A stretch of 64,000 nucleotides of DNA from Streptomyces varsoviensis (GCF_000718635.1 NZ_JOBF01000031.1:1-64000), one strand, 5' to 3'. Shown: positions 1-9,146, numbered from the stretch's first letter. A program made the numbers and translations. Notes: generated by a model from the sequence alone, not told the origin.

Positions 1-120
1 CCATCCGACGGGCTCACCCATGACAGCCATACCCAGAACCCCTGGGCCCCTCGATCTTACGAATGACCGAAGCAGACCCACGCTTGAAAGGTAGGACTCG
101 CATGAGTTGATCGATGGCCC

Positions 121-236
121 GCGTGATCTGAAGTGGGCCCGTATGACCTGAAGAGGTCCGCATGACGTGAGGAGGTCCGTATGGCCGGAAGAGGTCCGCA
201 TGACGTGAAGAGGCCCGCATGACCTGAAGCGGGCCC
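121..236. repeat. 19-bp tandem repeat array
   Basis: Six imperfect copies of a 19-20 bp unit close to GCATGACCTGAAGAGGTCC start at 121, 141, 160, 179, 198 and 217. The copies differ by a few substitutions and the first and last carry one extra base. No gene is supported in 1-431; the short open frames here on both strands are products of the repeat. The rest of 1-431 shows no other structure I can defend. Confidence 0.85.
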
Positions 237-431
237 TCCGGGTGGCTTGGGGCCCGGGCCGAAGGGCGTCCCAAGGACACCGGACAGCACATGTCCGCCA
301 ATTTGCGCACGTGTCACGGTGGCCCTCACGCCACCCACCTGCCCCAAGTCCCTTGGGGCTGCTGGGGCGTATGGCCGGTCCTGTGCGGTGGGGGTACGGA
401 AAAGACCCGGATCTCTCTACGCTCCCCCGCC

Positions 432-971
432 ATGTGGAGAACTAGAACGCGACAGCTCGGCCTGTCCGCGATAATCGCCCTTGCCCTCGGTCTGTTCGGC
501 CTCGGGCAGCCCGCCCTCGCCACCGCCGCCGACAACCCGCCGATCACCTTCTCGGTCGACAAGCCCACGGCGACGCCCGGCACCACGGTGTCCATCTCGA
601 TGACCTTCACCAACCCCGAGGCCACGTACGTACGGTTCGCGTACCAGTCGCTCCAGCCGACCTGGGAGACCGTCAGCTACGGCATGAAGTTCAACTTCCT
701 CACCTGTAAGGGTGACGCGAGCGTCTGCGAGCCCGGCGGAGCGGTGAACTACACCGCGCCCATCGCGCCCGGAGCCAGCCGTACGGTCACGATGACCTAC
801 GAGGTCGCCGCCGACTCGCCCTGCGTCGGCAACGGCACCATCGGCTTCTACGCCTACCTGCACTACGAGTTCGACAACGGGAAGAACGCCAAGGACGGCA
901 GCTACTTCTCCCCGACCACCGCGGTCCAGTGCGCCCCGAGCGGCGCCAAGGCGGCCCACTCCCACGCCTGA
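432..971 (+). CDS. small secreted protein with four cysteines
   Basis: 179 residues. The start chosen is the ATG giving MWRTRTRQLG, which yields a classical Sec signal peptide: basic n-region, hydrophobic core around residues 10-24, and an AxA-type cleavage region (QPALATAADN) near residue 31. The mature part has a Thr/Pro-rich beta-sandwich look (PTATPGTTVSISMTFTNP). Four cysteines (FLTCKG, SVCEPG, DSPCVG, VQCAPS) could form two disulfides outside the cell. The C-terminus ends in a His-containing tail (AAHSHA). I do not recognise a family; it resembles small exported actinomycete proteins with an Ig-like or DUF11-like fold. An upstream extension of the frame to 291 would bury the signal peptide and is rejected. 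It stands alone, with 189 bases before the next gene. Confidence 0.75.
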   Translation: MWRTRTRQLGLSAIIALALGLFGLGQPALATAADNPPITFSVDKPTATPGTTVSISMTFTNPEATYVRFAYQSLQPTWETVSYGMKFNFLTCKGDASVCEPGGAVNYTAPIAPGASRTVTMTYEVAADSPCVGNGTIGFYAYLHYEFDNGKNAKDGSYFSPTTAVQCAPSGAKAAHSHA

Positions 972-1160
972 CCGGGTAGCGCAACGCACGGCGGAACAGG
1001 GCGGCTCGGGCGTACCCCCGCGATGACGGCGACCATCGCGGGAACGGCCCGGGCTGCCGGAACGGGAACGTCCCGGGGCCGCCGTTCGCTAGCCTTTCGT
1101 CTCCTCAAGTGACATCCGCGAGGCGCTTCCCGAAGGGAAGCAGTCGAGGAGCGTACGGGT

Positions 1161-2540
1161 ATGCAGCGAGCGATCGTCCTGGGCGGGAGCATCGCCGGGC
1201 TGATGGCGGCGCGGGTCCTCAGCGACCACGCCGACGAGGTCGTGATCATCGAGCGGGACGGACTCGGGCCGGCGGACGCCGGGCGCCCCGGAGTCCCGCA
1301 GATCAAGCAGTTGCACGTGGTACTGGAGGGCGGCCGCCTCCAGATGGAGCGCTGGTTCCCCGGCCTGACGGCCGAACTCATCGCCGACGGGGCCGTACCG
1401 AGCGAGGGCGCCGCCATCGAGCACTACATCAACGGCGTGCGCAAGGTGCCCGTGGCGGAGGAGACCACCATCGGGCTCACCCGGCCCTTCCTGGAGGGGC
1501 GGATAAGGGGCAAGGTGCTGGACCGGGGCAACGTCCGGCTGGTCACCGGGCTCGTACGGGGGCTGCTGTTCGAGCACGGCAGGGTGAGCGGCGCCCGGTT
1601 CGCGCCGCGGGGGCCCGAAGGCGCCGATGCCGGCGCCGACGCCAAGGAGACCGAGACCCTCACCGCCGACCTCGTGGTGGACGCCACGGGCCGCTCCAGC
1701 AGGGTGGAGCACTGGCTGACCGACGCCGGCTGGCAGCCGCCCCGGCTGGACCGCATGCGCATCGACCTCCGGTACACCACCGCACTGTTCGAGCGCGGCG
1801 ACGAACTCCCCGCGGTGGCCGTCGTGCAGTCGCTGTCCACCCCCGCGGCCCCGGGCACGCCGCAGGCGGACAACGGCGTGGCCGCGGAGGTGGAGGGCGG
1901 CCGCTGGATGGTGGTGCTGTCGGCGTACGGCCAGCCGCCCGACCGGGACGCCGACACGTTCGTGAAACGGGTCCGCGAGACGCCCGGCGCGCCGTTCGCG
2001 GAGATCGGCCGCTGCCGCCTGGACAGCGACATCGAGACGTACCAGATGGCCGACAGCCGCCGCCGGACCTTCACGGGCCTGGACCGTTTCCCGGCCGGGC
2101 TCGTCGTGGTGGGCGACGCCTTCGCGTCCTTCAACCCGGTGTACGGCCAGGGCATGTCCTCCGCCGCCCTGCACGCCTCCTGCCTGTCCGCGTACCTGCG
2201 CTCGGACGCCCGGCTGTCCGAGCCGGCCTGGGGGTACTTCCGGCGCGCCGAGGTGATCGTCGACGCCGCCTGGGGCCTGTCGACCCTCGGCGACCTGGCC
2301 ATGCCGCATGTGACCGGCCCCTATCCGCGCGGCTACCGCCTCACGAACTGGTACGTCGGGAAGCTCGGCCTCGCCTCCATGACCGACGCGGAGGTCAACC
2401 GCCGCTACCTCGCCGTAGCGCACATGCGCGAACACCCGCGCGTACTGACCGAGCCCAGCACGCTCTGGGCGGTCGCCCGCACCCTGCGCGCCCGCAGGCG
2501 CGCCCCGGCCCAGGCCCCGGCGCCCGCTCCGGCCCCGTAG
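1161..2540 (+). CDS. FAD-dependent oxidoreductase (squalene-epoxidase/PHBH-like)
   Basis: 459 residues. The N-terminus has the dinucleotide-binding motif VLGGSIAGLMAARVLS (residues 5-20) followed by the strand-end acid in VVIIERDG. A second FAD motif GLVVVGDAFASFNPVYGQG lies near residue 313, as in group A flavoprotein monooxygenases and geranylgeranyl-reductase/epoxidase relatives. ATG at 1161 has a GAGGAG site ten bases upstream. The substrate cannot be read from sequence. The C-terminus is a low-complexity Ala-Pro tail (APAPAPAP) that runs into an 18-bp repeat covering the stop codon. It appears monocistronic. Confidence 0.8.
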   Translation: MQRAIVLGGSIAGLMAARVLSDHADEVVIIERDGLGPADAGRPGVPQIKQLHVVLEGGRLQMERWFPGLTAELIADGAVPSEGAAIEHYINGVRKVPVAEETTIGLTRPFLEGRIRGKVLDRGNVRLVTGLVRGLLFEHGRVSGARFAPRGPEGADAGADAKETETLTADLVVDATGRSSRVEHWLTDAGWQPPRLDRMRIDLRYTTALFERGDELPAVAVVQSLSTPAAPGTPQADNGVAAEVEGGRWMVVLSAYGQPPDRDADTFVKRVRETPGAPFAEIGRCRLDSDIETYQMADSRRRTFTGLDRFPAGLVVVGDAFASFNPVYGQGMSSAALHASCLSAYLRSDARLSEPAWGYFRRAEVIVDAAWGLSTLGDLAMPHVTGPYPRGYRLTNWYVGKLGLASMTDAEVNRRYLAVAHMREHPRVLTEPSTLWAVARTLRARRRAPAQAPAPAPAP

Positions 2541-2606
2541 CGTCAGCCGATTGCCCGTAACGTCCGTCGGGCCCGTAGCGTCCGTCGGGCCCGCAGCGTC
2601 AGCCGA
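2533..2606. repeat. 18-bp tandem repeat over a gene end
   Basis: Four copies of an 18-bp unit (GCCCGTAGCGTCCGTCGG-like) start at 2533, 2553, 2571 and 2589, with two extra bases after the first copy. The first copy contains the last codons and TAG stop of the upstream flavoprotein gene. It is one of several unrelated short-period arrays that sit at gene ends in this window. Confidence 0.8.
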
Positions 2607-2694
2607 TCTCGTAGCGGCTCCGGCCCGGCTCCCTGCGTCGGAGCCGGGCCGATATTCGGTTGCCGCACCGGCGGAGCGGTGCTGAAGTGCGGGA

Positions 2695-3474
2695 ATGGAC
2701 GAGAAGACAGTACTGGCCACGTTCGACCGCGAGATGCGGCAGGACGTCCGGCCGGACGGGCCGGGCGCCCGCGTGGAGCGCGTCGGCGGTGTGGTGCGGC
2801 AGGTCGGCGCGGAGGGGCACGGATGGAGCGCCGTCCTCTGGTCGGACCTGACCGAGGAGACCGCCGACCGCGCCATCGCGGAGCAGGTGGAGTACTTCGC
2901 CTCCCTGGGGCGGGAGTTCGAGTGGAAGCACTACGCCCACGACCGCCCCGGCGATCTCGGTGAGCGGCTGAGCGCGGCCGGGCTCACCCCCGAGCCCCCG
3001 GAGTCCCTGATGGTCGCCGAGGTGGGGGAGCTGTCCACCGACGCGGCCCTGCCCGACGGCATCGAGCTGCGCGCCGTGACCGACGAGGCCGGCGTGGACC
3101 TCATGGCGGACGTCCACGAGCGGGTGTTCGGGACGGATGCCACGCGGCTGCGGCGCGCGGTCATGGACCGGCTCGCCGAGGACCCCGACACCATCGCCGC
3201 GCTCGTCGCCATGGACGGCGACGAGCCCGTCTGCTCGGCCCGGATCGAATTCAACCCGGGCACCCAGTTCGCCGGCCTCTGGGGCGGCGGCACCCTGCCG
3301 CGGTGGCGCGGCAAGGGCATCTACCGGGCCCTCATCGCGCGGCGCGCCCAGATCGCCGCGGCGCGCGGCTACCGCTACCTCCAGGTCGACGCCTCGGACG
3401 ACAGCGCCCCGATCCTGCGCCGGCTCGGCTTCGCCCGGCTCAGCGTCACCACGCCCTACGTGTACCAGCCTTGA
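2695..3474 (+). CDS. GNAT family N-acetyltransferase
   Basis: 259 residues. The acetyl-CoA binding motif A is visible near residue 200 (TLPRWRGKGIYRALI, pattern R-x-x-G-x-G/A), followed by the helix RRAQIAAARGYRYLQVDAS and the motif-B-like SAPILRRLGFARL, both typical of GNAT enzymes. The N-terminal 110 residues are a divergent, acid-rich first half, so the protein is longer than a minimal GNAT domain and may be a degenerate tandem GNAT. The acceptor substrate is unknown. The ATG used has only a weak purine-rich upstream element. The next gene starts 34 bases downstream on the same strand, so the two could be co-transcribed. Confidence 0.8.
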   Translation: MDEKTVLATFDREMRQDVRPDGPGARVERVGGVVRQVGAEGHGWSAVLWSDLTEETADRAIAEQVEYFASLGREFEWKHYAHDRPGDLGERLSAAGLTPEPPESLMVAEVGELSTDAALPDGIELRAVTDEAGVDLMADVHERVFGTDATRLRRAVMDRLAEDPDTIAALVAMDGDEPVCSARIEFNPGTQFAGLWGGGTLPRWRGKGIYRALIARRAQIAAARGYRYLQVDASDDSAPILRRLGFARLSVTTPYVYQP

Positions 3475-3508
3475 CAGGGCGATCCGCACCGTCAGTAGCG
3501 TGACCCCC

Positions 3509-4303
3509 ATGAGCCCCCTGAGCCTCCAGCGCTACGCCGCCGAAATCATCGCGCAGACCGACCTCCTGAGGGCCGCCGTCGACGGTGCGGACCCCACGGC
3601 CCCCGTGCCCACCTGCCCCGACTGGAACCTCGGCCGGCTGCTGCGGCACATCGGCGCCGCCCACCGCTGGGCCGACACGATCGTCTCCACCCGAGCGGCC
3701 GGACCCGTACCGCACGATCGGCTCGACGACCCCGCGGCCTATACGGACGTGGCCGCCGACGACCTGGGCGACTGGCTCACCGAGGGCGCCAGGGCCCTCG
3801 CCGACACGCTGTGCGAGGCCGGGCCCGACGCGGCGGTGTGGACCGTGGCCCCGGGCGGGACGCCCGTGTTCTGGGCCCGGCGCATGACGCACGAGACCCT
3901 GGTGCACCGGTCCGACGCGGCCCTGGCCGCCGGCGCCGGGTTCACCGTCGCCGAGGAGGTCGGGCTCGACGCCCTCGACGAGTGGATGGACTTCGGAACC
4001 CTGCCCCAGGTCCTCGAACTCGCACAGGGCGAGCGCGAGTTGCTGGGCCCCGGCCGTACGCTCCACCTCCACGCCACCGACGTGCGGGCCGAGGAGGCGG
4101 ACCGGCTCATCGACCTCACCCGCGCCCCCATCACCTGGAGCCGTACGCCGGACCGGGCCGCCGTGACCGTACGCGGCCCCCTGACCGACCTGGTACTGGC
4201 CCTCTACCGGCGGCCCGCCCGCGGCAACGCCATCGAGATCATCGGCGACGCCTCGCTCTTCGACCTCTGGCTGGACCGGACCGGGGCCTGGCTCCAGGAG
4301 TGA
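3509..4303 (+). CDS. maleylpyruvate isomerase family mycothiol-dependent enzyme
   Basis: 264 residues. The N-terminal DinB/MDMPI-type four-helix domain shows CPDWNLGRLLRHIGAAHRW near residues 35-53, the region carrying the first metal-binding His; the conserved MTHETLVHRSDA near residue 130 supplies further ligands (the family uses His-Glu-His). The C-terminal MDMPI_C-like domain contains HLHATDV and the ITGDASLFDLWL-like end (IIGDASLFDLWLD). Family members use mycothiol, the actinobacterial thiol, for isomerisation or detoxification reactions; the substrate here is unknown. The frame is open further upstream to 3137, but that stretch is the shadow of the GNAT gene; ATG at 3509 follows directly after it. 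Confidence 0.8.
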   Translation: MSPLSLQRYAAEIIAQTDLLRAAVDGADPTAPVPTCPDWNLGRLLRHIGAAHRWADTIVSTRAAGPVPHDRLDDPAAYTDVAADDLGDWLTEGARALADTLCEAGPDAAVWTVAPGGTPVFWARRMTHETLVHRSDAALAAGAGFTVAEEVGLDALDEWMDFGTLPQVLELAQGERELLGPGRTLHLHATDVRAEEADRLIDLTRAPITWSRTPDRAAVTVRGPLTDLVLALYRRPARGNAIEIIGDASLFDLWLDRTGAWLQE

Positions 4304-4496
4304 GGGCCGGCCGCCGCCGCTGTCACCGGTGGAGGGGGTTGTCGCGGCGACCGACCCCCGCCCTGCCCCCGCCCCTGCCATCATGAGCGCTCGTACGCGG
4401 CACGCGGATCACGCCGCTTCCCACGAACCGCGCGGATCACGCGAGCAAGGACCGCCCGTACAGCGGTACACAGCGACATACAGCGAAGGCAGGCAG

Positions 4497-4940
4497 ATGC
4501 CCGAAACATGCGCCAGCGCCGTCATCCCAGCCGACACCCCCTCCGTCTGGCGGGTGGTCAGAGACTTCGACGGCCTCCCCGACTGGCACCCGGCCATCGA
4601 ACACAGCGCCCTGGGCGACGGCGACGCCCCCGACCGCGTCGGCAGCGTACGCACCCTGCGGCTCACCGACGGGAGCACCGTCGTGGAGACGCTCAACGCA
4701 CTTGACGACCAGCGGCGTTCGATGACGTACGAGATCATCGAGAGCCCCTTCGTCATCCGCTCCTACCGCTCCACGATCCAGGTCATGCCGCTCACCACCA
4801 CGGGCGAGTCCTTCGTTCTGTGGTCCGTCGCCTTCGACTGCGACGCCCGCGACGCCGAGGACCTGGTCGCGTTCTTCCGGGACGACGTCTTCGCCGCCGG
4901 CCTGCGCGGGCTGGCCGGGCACGTCGCCCGTACGCCATGA
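4497..4940 (+). CDS. SRPBCC family protein (polyketide cyclase-like)
   Basis: 147 residues, the usual size for a single START/Bet v1-like SRPBCC domain. It begins with the family-type pattern SAVIPADTPSVWRVVRDFDGLPDWHPAI and continues with VGSVRTLRLTDGSTVVETL and the beta-strand run SMTYEIIESPFVIRSYRSTI. Such proteins bind small hydrophobic ligands or act as cyclases/hydratases; no ligand can be inferred. The ATG follows an AGGCAG purine stretch; an in-frame ATG at 4329 exists but adds a non-homologous, low-complexity leader. It is convergent with the LysR gene downstream. Confidence 0.75.
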   Translation: MPETCASAVIPADTPSVWRVVRDFDGLPDWHPAIEHSALGDGDAPDRVGSVRTLRLTDGSTVVETLNALDDQRRSMTYEIIESPFVIRSYRSTIQVMPLTTTGESFVLWSVAFDCDARDAEDLVAFFRDDVFAAGLRGLAGHVARTP

Positions 4941-4950
4941 CGCGGCGCTA

Positions 4951-5859
4951 TCAGGGCGCGGTCGGGTAGCCCCGGGCGCGTACGAGGTCGTGGGTGAGCG
5001 CCGCGAACGCGCCGGCGGCGGCCGCGCGGTAGGCGCCCTCGCGGTGCAGGAGCACGACCGTGCGGGTGGGCAGGGGCGGTGCGAGGGGTACGGGCGTGAG
5101 GTGCGGGTGGCCGTCGGCGATGGCGTCCGGCAGGACCGTGGCCAGGCCGGTGCGCCGGACGATCTCGGTGAGGGCCTGGATCGAGTTGGCCTCCACCGCG
5201 ATACGGGGGACGGCCCGGTGCCGGGCGAAGTAGGCGTCGATATGGCCACGGGTGGCGAAGTCCGCGCTGAGCAGGGCGAGTTGTTCGTCCTTGAGGGCGT
5301 GGACCGGCATGGGCTCCGGCGCCGTACGGGCGCGCTCGGCACCGGTGACGAGGCTGAGGGTCTCGGTGAACAGCGCGGTGGCGGCGACACCGGGCAGATG
5401 GTCGCCGGCGAAGGCGATGCCGAGGTCGAGGCCGTCGGCGAGCAGGGCCGCCTCGATACGGTCCTGCGTCATCTCCGTCACGGCCAGGGTGACGCCGGGG
5501 TGACGGGCGTGCAGTTCGGCGGTGAGCGGGCCGACCAGATAGGCGGTGAACGTGGGCGTCACGCCCAGCCGCAGATGGCCGCGGGAGAGGTCCCGTACGT
5601 CGTGCACGGCGCGTTCGCCGGCGGCGAGATCGCGCAGCGCGCGCCGGGCGTGGCCGGCGTAGACGCCCCCGGCGTCGGTGAGCCGCACCGTGCGGCCGGT
5701 ACGGTCCAGCAACTGCACGCCCAGAGCCCGCTCCAACTGCTTGACCTGCTGGGAGAGCGTGGGCTGCGAGATGTGCAGCTCCTCGGCGGCACGGGTGAAA
5801 TTGCCGTGCTCGGCCACGGCGAGGAGATAGCGCAGATGACGCAGTTCGAGGGAGGCCAC
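4951..5859 (-). CDS. LysR family transcriptional regulator (CynR-like)
   Basis: 302 residues from the GTG giving VASLELRHLRYLLAVAEHG. The LysR winged helix-turn-helix is textbook: NFTRAAEELHISQPTLSQQV followed by LERALGVQLLDRTGR (residues 18-55). The C-terminal part is the two-lobe effector-binding fold (HLRLGVTPTFTAYLVGPLT onwards). The overall pattern resembles CynR-type regulators. A TTG 24 bases upstream is in frame but lies inside the presumed operator (CTATAG boxes), so GTG at 5859 is preferred. No divergent target gene lies next to it, which is unusual for this family: the gene to the right is on the same strand. Confidence 0.85.
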   Translation of the reverse strand: MASLELRHLRYLLAVAEHGNFTRAAEELHISQPTLSQQVKQLERALGVQLLDRTGRTVRLTDAGGVYAGHARRALRDLAAGERAVHDVRDLSRGHLRLGVTPTFTAYLVGPLTAELHARHPGVTLAVTEMTQDRIEAALLADGLDLGIAFAGDHLPGVAATALFTETLSLVTGAERARTAPEPMPVHALKDEQLALLSADFATRGHIDAYFARHRAVPRIAVEANSIQALTEIVRRTGLATVLPDAIADGHPHLTPVPLAPPLPTRTVVLLHREGAYRAAAAGAFAALTHDLVRARGYPTAP

Positions 5860-5867
5860 GGAAACTA

Positions 5868-5918
5868 CTATAGATAGGGCCAATGGGGTTTAGGTCAGGT
5901 GCCTTATCTACGCTATAG
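5868..5918. promoter_or_regulatory. possible LysR operator with two CTATAG boxes
   Basis: Two self-complementary CTATAG boxes (5868-5873 and 5913-5918) sit 45 bp apart just upstream of the LysR start. Their inner flanks, ATAGGGC and the inverse GCCTTAT, also partly mirror each other. This AT-rich patch stands out from the GC-rich surroundings and has the layout of a LysR autoregulatory site. The assignment is inference. Confidence 0.45.
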
Positions 5919-6016
5919 ACGCGGGCGAGCATGAACGGTGCAGCGTACACGGGAGTCGCGGGCGGGGCGGGGGCGCGGCGATCGGAGCGGGGCCGATGGC
6001 GGGGTGAGGTACGAGG

Positions 6017-6757
6017 TCAGGTGCCGCGCCCGTCGAGGGGACCGAACACGGCGACGGCGTCCTCCGCCGAGTCACGGGCGTGGACATAGGTGTCGGCCCA
6101 CTCGGCGGCGTCGGGAAAGGCGGATTCGGCGGCGATACGGGCCGTGGCCGCCGCGTAGTCGTACGGGGTGCGGCGCAGTTCGACCCCCGGGCCCAGCAGG
6201 GCCCAATGGGCGCCTGGCCGCCCGTACGGCATGCCGACGCTGCCGGGGTTGACGATCATCCGGCCGTGCGCGATCCGGGCGTACGGCATGTGCGTGTGGC
6301 CGCACACGACCGTGCCGATCTCCTGGCCGACACCGGCCATGACCTCCGCCCAGCGGGCGGCGCGGGAATCGACGAGGACGATCTCCTCGTCGTCGCGCGG
6401 TGTCGCGTGGCAGAACAGGACGCGGCCGAGCCCGTCGATGTCCAACTCCGCGACGGCGGGGAGGGACGCGAGCCGCCGGGTCTGCTCCGGGCGGAGCCGG
6501 CCGGCGGCCCAGGCGCTGACGGGGTCGGCGGGGGGCTCGGCCTGGACCAGTTCGCGGTCGGCGTTGCCGCTGATCCACAGGGCCCGTTCGCCCAGGGAGT
6601 CAAGCAGGTCCAGGGTCTCGACCGGGAGCGGGCCGGCGGCGATGTCGCCGGTGAGGACGATCCGGTCGGCGGCCTGGACGTCGGGTTCGGCGAGGACCGC
6701 TTCCAGCGCGGGGAGGACGCCGTGGATATCGGAGAGGACTGCGACGCGTCGGTTCAC
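6017..6757 (-). CDS. metallophosphoesterase family protein
   Basis: 246 residues from GTG (VNRRVAVLSDIHGVLPALEAVL). It carries the calcineurin-type metal motifs in order: DIHG (residue ~10), GDI in VLTGDIAAGP (~40), GNAD in WISGNADRE (~68), the late GHTHMPY (~155) and NPGSVGMPYG (~172). This set matches the YfcE/MJ0936 group of cytoplasmic phosphodiesterases. An upstream in-frame start at 6805 would add a non-conserved stretch and is not preferred. The gene runs toward the LysR gene on the same strand with a 157-base spacer. Confidence 0.85.
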   Translation of the reverse strand: MNRRVAVLSDIHGVLPALEAVLAEPDVQAADRIVLTGDIAAGPLPVETLDLLDSLGERALWISGNADRELVQAEPPADPVSAWAAGRLRPEQTRRLASLPAVAELDIDGLGRVLFCHATPRDDEEIVLVDSRAARWAEVMAGVGQEIGTVVCGHTHMPYARIAHGRMIVNPGSVGMPYGRPGAHWALLGPGVELRRTPYDYAAATARIAAESAFPDAAEWADTYVHARDSAEDAVAVFGPLDGRGT

Positions 6758-6857
6758 GCGGCCGAACGTAACCGGCGGCCGGCGGCCCGCGGCAGGGGCG
6801 TTCACTGCCGGCGGAAGAGATCGGCGCGGGCGAGGCCCGGTCGCGGACCGGTCACGG

Positions 6858-7457
6858 TCAGGGGTGGTACTTCTCGACGACCTTGGTGGCCACGCCGTCC
6901 TGCAGCGTGACCCGCACCGTCAGGGACCCCATCTTGGCGGCCTTCTCCAACTGGGCGTCGGTGCAGGTGGAGGTGCCGTATCCGGTGCCGTCCACGGTGA
7001 CGTTGCCGTTGGACGCGCAGATCGCCGCGGCGCCGAGCACCTTGGTGTCCTTCGCGACGAAGAACGCCTGTTCCATGCCGTCCTCCGGGGTCACGGTCAG
7101 CTTTCCCGGCGCGAGGTACTTCAGGACGCCGACCCAGGTGCCCGCCACGCCCTCGCCGGTCGGCGTGGACCGCCCGTCCTGACCGCCCGGCTCGCGCCGG
7201 CCGCCGTTGACGCCCGTACCGGGCTGCGAGCCGCTGCCGTCGCCGGCCCCCTGCTTGCCACCGCCCGTACCGCCGGTGGACCCGGACGCATCGGACCCGC
7301 TGTCCCCGGACGCGGCGCTCGTGCCGGCGGACGGGTCGGCGGCGGCGTTGCCCTTCCCGTCGTCCTGGCAGGCGGTGAGCGAGAACGCGGCGACGGCGAC
7401 CAGCGACACGGCCGCGACGCGACGAGCGCGGCGAATGGCATTGACGGCGAGCGACAT
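6858..7457 (-). CDS. putative secreted lipoprotein
   Basis: 199 residues. The signal peptide (RRARRVAAVSLVAVAAFS) ends in the lipobox LTAC at residues ~27-30, so the mature protein should be lipid-anchored on the outer face of the membrane. Residues 31-95 form a Gly/Ser/Asp-rich linker (DSGSDASGSTGGTGGGK). The folded part (TGEGVAGTWVGVLKYLAPGKLTV onward) contains two cysteines (ICAS, STCTDAQ) likely paired. I do not recognise the family. It lies 100 bases upstream of the metallophosphoesterase start in the same direction. Confidence 0.75.
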   Translation of the reverse strand: MSLAVNAIRRARRVAAVSLVAVAAFSLTACQDDGKGNAAADPSAGTSAASGDSGSDASGSTGGTGGGKQGAGDGSGSQPGTGVNGGRREPGGQDGRSTPTGEGVAGTWVGVLKYLAPGKLTVTPEDGMEQAFFVAKDTKVLGAAAICASNGNVTVDGTGYGTSTCTDAQLEKAAKMGSLTVRVTLQDGVATKVVEKYHP

Positions 7458-8275
7458 GAGAGTTCCCCCGAGTTGTGTCCGGTCGTGCTGTGCTTTCGGC
7501 GGTCCTGGTCCACCCTGCGGCAGGCTGTTGGCGAACCACTAACGTCACACTAACGAAACGGGATCGGGGGTTCTGCGGGCGGGGCGGCGAGGGCGGTGCG
7601 GGGAAACGAATTCACATGGGATATGAACAAGTTCTTCATGATTCTCCCTCGACCGCGGGGCGGGCCGCGGGGGAGTGGTGCAGACCATTGCAGGTCAGCG
7701 CGGGGAGCGATGGCGATGAGCCGCCGAAACCGAAGAATGCTCCGACACGCTCCGACCGCTCCGCGCCGCCGGCCGCTATTGGCGGATTTCCCCGTGGAGA
7801 ACCCGTGAAGAAGGCGCCCGTGTGATACCGATCCGTGACCCATAATCACGGGTCCGAGGCGTCGGTGCAGATGTCGGTGTAGATCGCAATGAGTGTCCGG
7901 ATTCCGACTGTTCCGCGAGGAAGTCGGGCCCGCCGTGTTCCGGATGAAACCCGCCGCGCGGACGACTGTGAGCGCTGTCCGGTACGGAACGACGGTGCCA
8001 ACGGCTGTGCATCTGGCCAGTTTGCGAGGAGCCGTCCGGCGCGCCGCGCGGCCCAGCGGCGACCCGCTGCCCCGACGCGGTCGACAGGACAACGCGAGGT
8101 CGGGGGCGAGCCAAGCGCCCCGCGCACCTGCCCCGGGCAAACGGAGCCCGCCCGAATCCCGCGCCCGCCGCCGGAGCCCGTGGCCGATTCGGGCCCCGCC
8201 CGCTATCGGCCCCGCTCACCCATCCGATAGACGTTCATGCTCGGCATGTCCGCCCCATCTCCGGGAGGCACGTCC
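7458..8275. other. 818-base intergenic region with a hairpin
   Basis: No open frame here has convincing codon use. A relatively AT-rich patch lies around 7600-7650. A palindrome with 9-base arms (7830-7838 and 7846-7854, CCGTGA/TCACGG core, one G-T wobble) surrounds a 7-base loop. The region separates the divergent lipoprotein and methyltransferase genes, so it must hold both promoters, but I cannot place them. Confidence 0.5.
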
Positions 8276-9097
8276 ATGACCGCAGGCAGGATCGGCGCAG
8301 ATTTCGGCAAGACCCGGTTCGACGACATCTACGACGCACCGGACCCTCGCGCGTACTTCCGCCGCCTCGCTCCACTGGACTACGAGATCCCCCACCACGC
8401 CCAGGAGGTCTTCCGCCGCACCCGCGCCGAGCGGGCCGCGGCCGCCGGCGGCCCGGTGACCGTGCTCGACCTGTGCTGCTCGTACGGCATCAACGCCGCG
8501 CTCCTCAACCACGACCTCACCCTCGCCGACCTGTACGCGCGCTACACCGGCCCCGAGGCCGAGGCGCTGACGACGGCGGAGCTGATCGAGCGCGACAAGG
8601 CGTTCTACGCCGCGCGGCGGCGCGCCGACGCCACGCCCGCCGTCGGCCTCGACACCGCCGAGAACGCCGTCCGGTACGCGCTGGCGGTGGGCCTGCTCGA
8701 CCAGGCGTTCGCGGAGAACCTCGAACACGTACCGCCGAGCAGCGCGCTGAGCGGCGCCGTGGCCCGTACCGGGCTGATCACGGTCACCGGCGGCATCGGC
8801 TACATCACCCACCGCACCGTCGACGCCCTGCTGGACTGCGCGCGCACCCCGCTGTGGGCGACCGCCTTCGTCCTGCGCACGGTCTCGTACGAGCAGGTCA
8901 TCGCGAGCCTCGCCGCCCACGGCCTGCGGACCGAAGCCGACCGCTCGGGCACGTACCCGCAACGCCTGTTCAGCGACGCGGCGGAACAGCGCTCCGCCGT
9001 CGAACAGGTGCGGCTGCTGGGGGAGGACCCGGCGGGCCTGGAGGCGGAGGGCCGCTACCACACGCGGCTCTACCAGTCCCGCCCGTACCGGGACTGA
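8276..9097 (+). CDS. putative class I SAM-dependent methyltransferase
   Basis: 273 residues. ATG at 8276 is preceded by GGGAGG at a 7-base spacing, ruling out the upstream ATG at 8237. The only clear motif is the SAM-binding glycine-loop region VTVLDLCCSYGINAALL (residues ~61-77), where the usual GxGxG is replaced by CCSYG. A second strand-like block is GLITVTGGIGYITHRTVD near residue 170. The rest (RFDDIYDAPDPRAYFRRLAPLDYEIP) is an N-terminal cap seen in uncharacterised actinomycete methyltransferases. Substrate unknown. The gene is alone and convergent with dhaK. Confidence 0.65.
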   Translation: MTAGRIGADFGKTRFDDIYDAPDPRAYFRRLAPLDYEIPHHAQEVFRRTRAERAAAAGGPVTVLDLCCSYGINAALLNHDLTLADLYARYTGPEAEALTTAELIERDKAFYAARRRADATPAVGLDTAENAVRYALAVGLLDQAFAENLEHVPPSSALSGAVARTGLITVTGGIGYITHRTVDALLDCARTPLWATAFVLRTVSYEQVIASLAAHGLRTEADRSGTYPQRLFSDAAEQRSAVEQVRLLGEDPAGLEAEGRYHTRLYQSRPYRD

Positions 9098-9146
9098 GAC
9101 GGCGGGGCAGGGCGGGCGCGGCCGGGCCGCCCGCCGACTGCCGTCT

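Noticed and set aside
121..236. CRISPR-like array
   Set aside because: Repeats are head to tail without unique spacers and no cas gene is present. The same holds for the arrays at 14281 and 18637.
1089..2876. Long minus-strand open frame antisense to the FAD oxidoreductase
   Set aside because: Its product is a low-complexity Arg/Gly/Ala string with no motif. It is the usual mirror of a GC-rich gene.
7596..7808. 70-codon plus-strand open frame in the long intergenic region
   Set aside because: No ribosome site and composition unlike the real genes; the AT-rich start is more likely a promoter patch.
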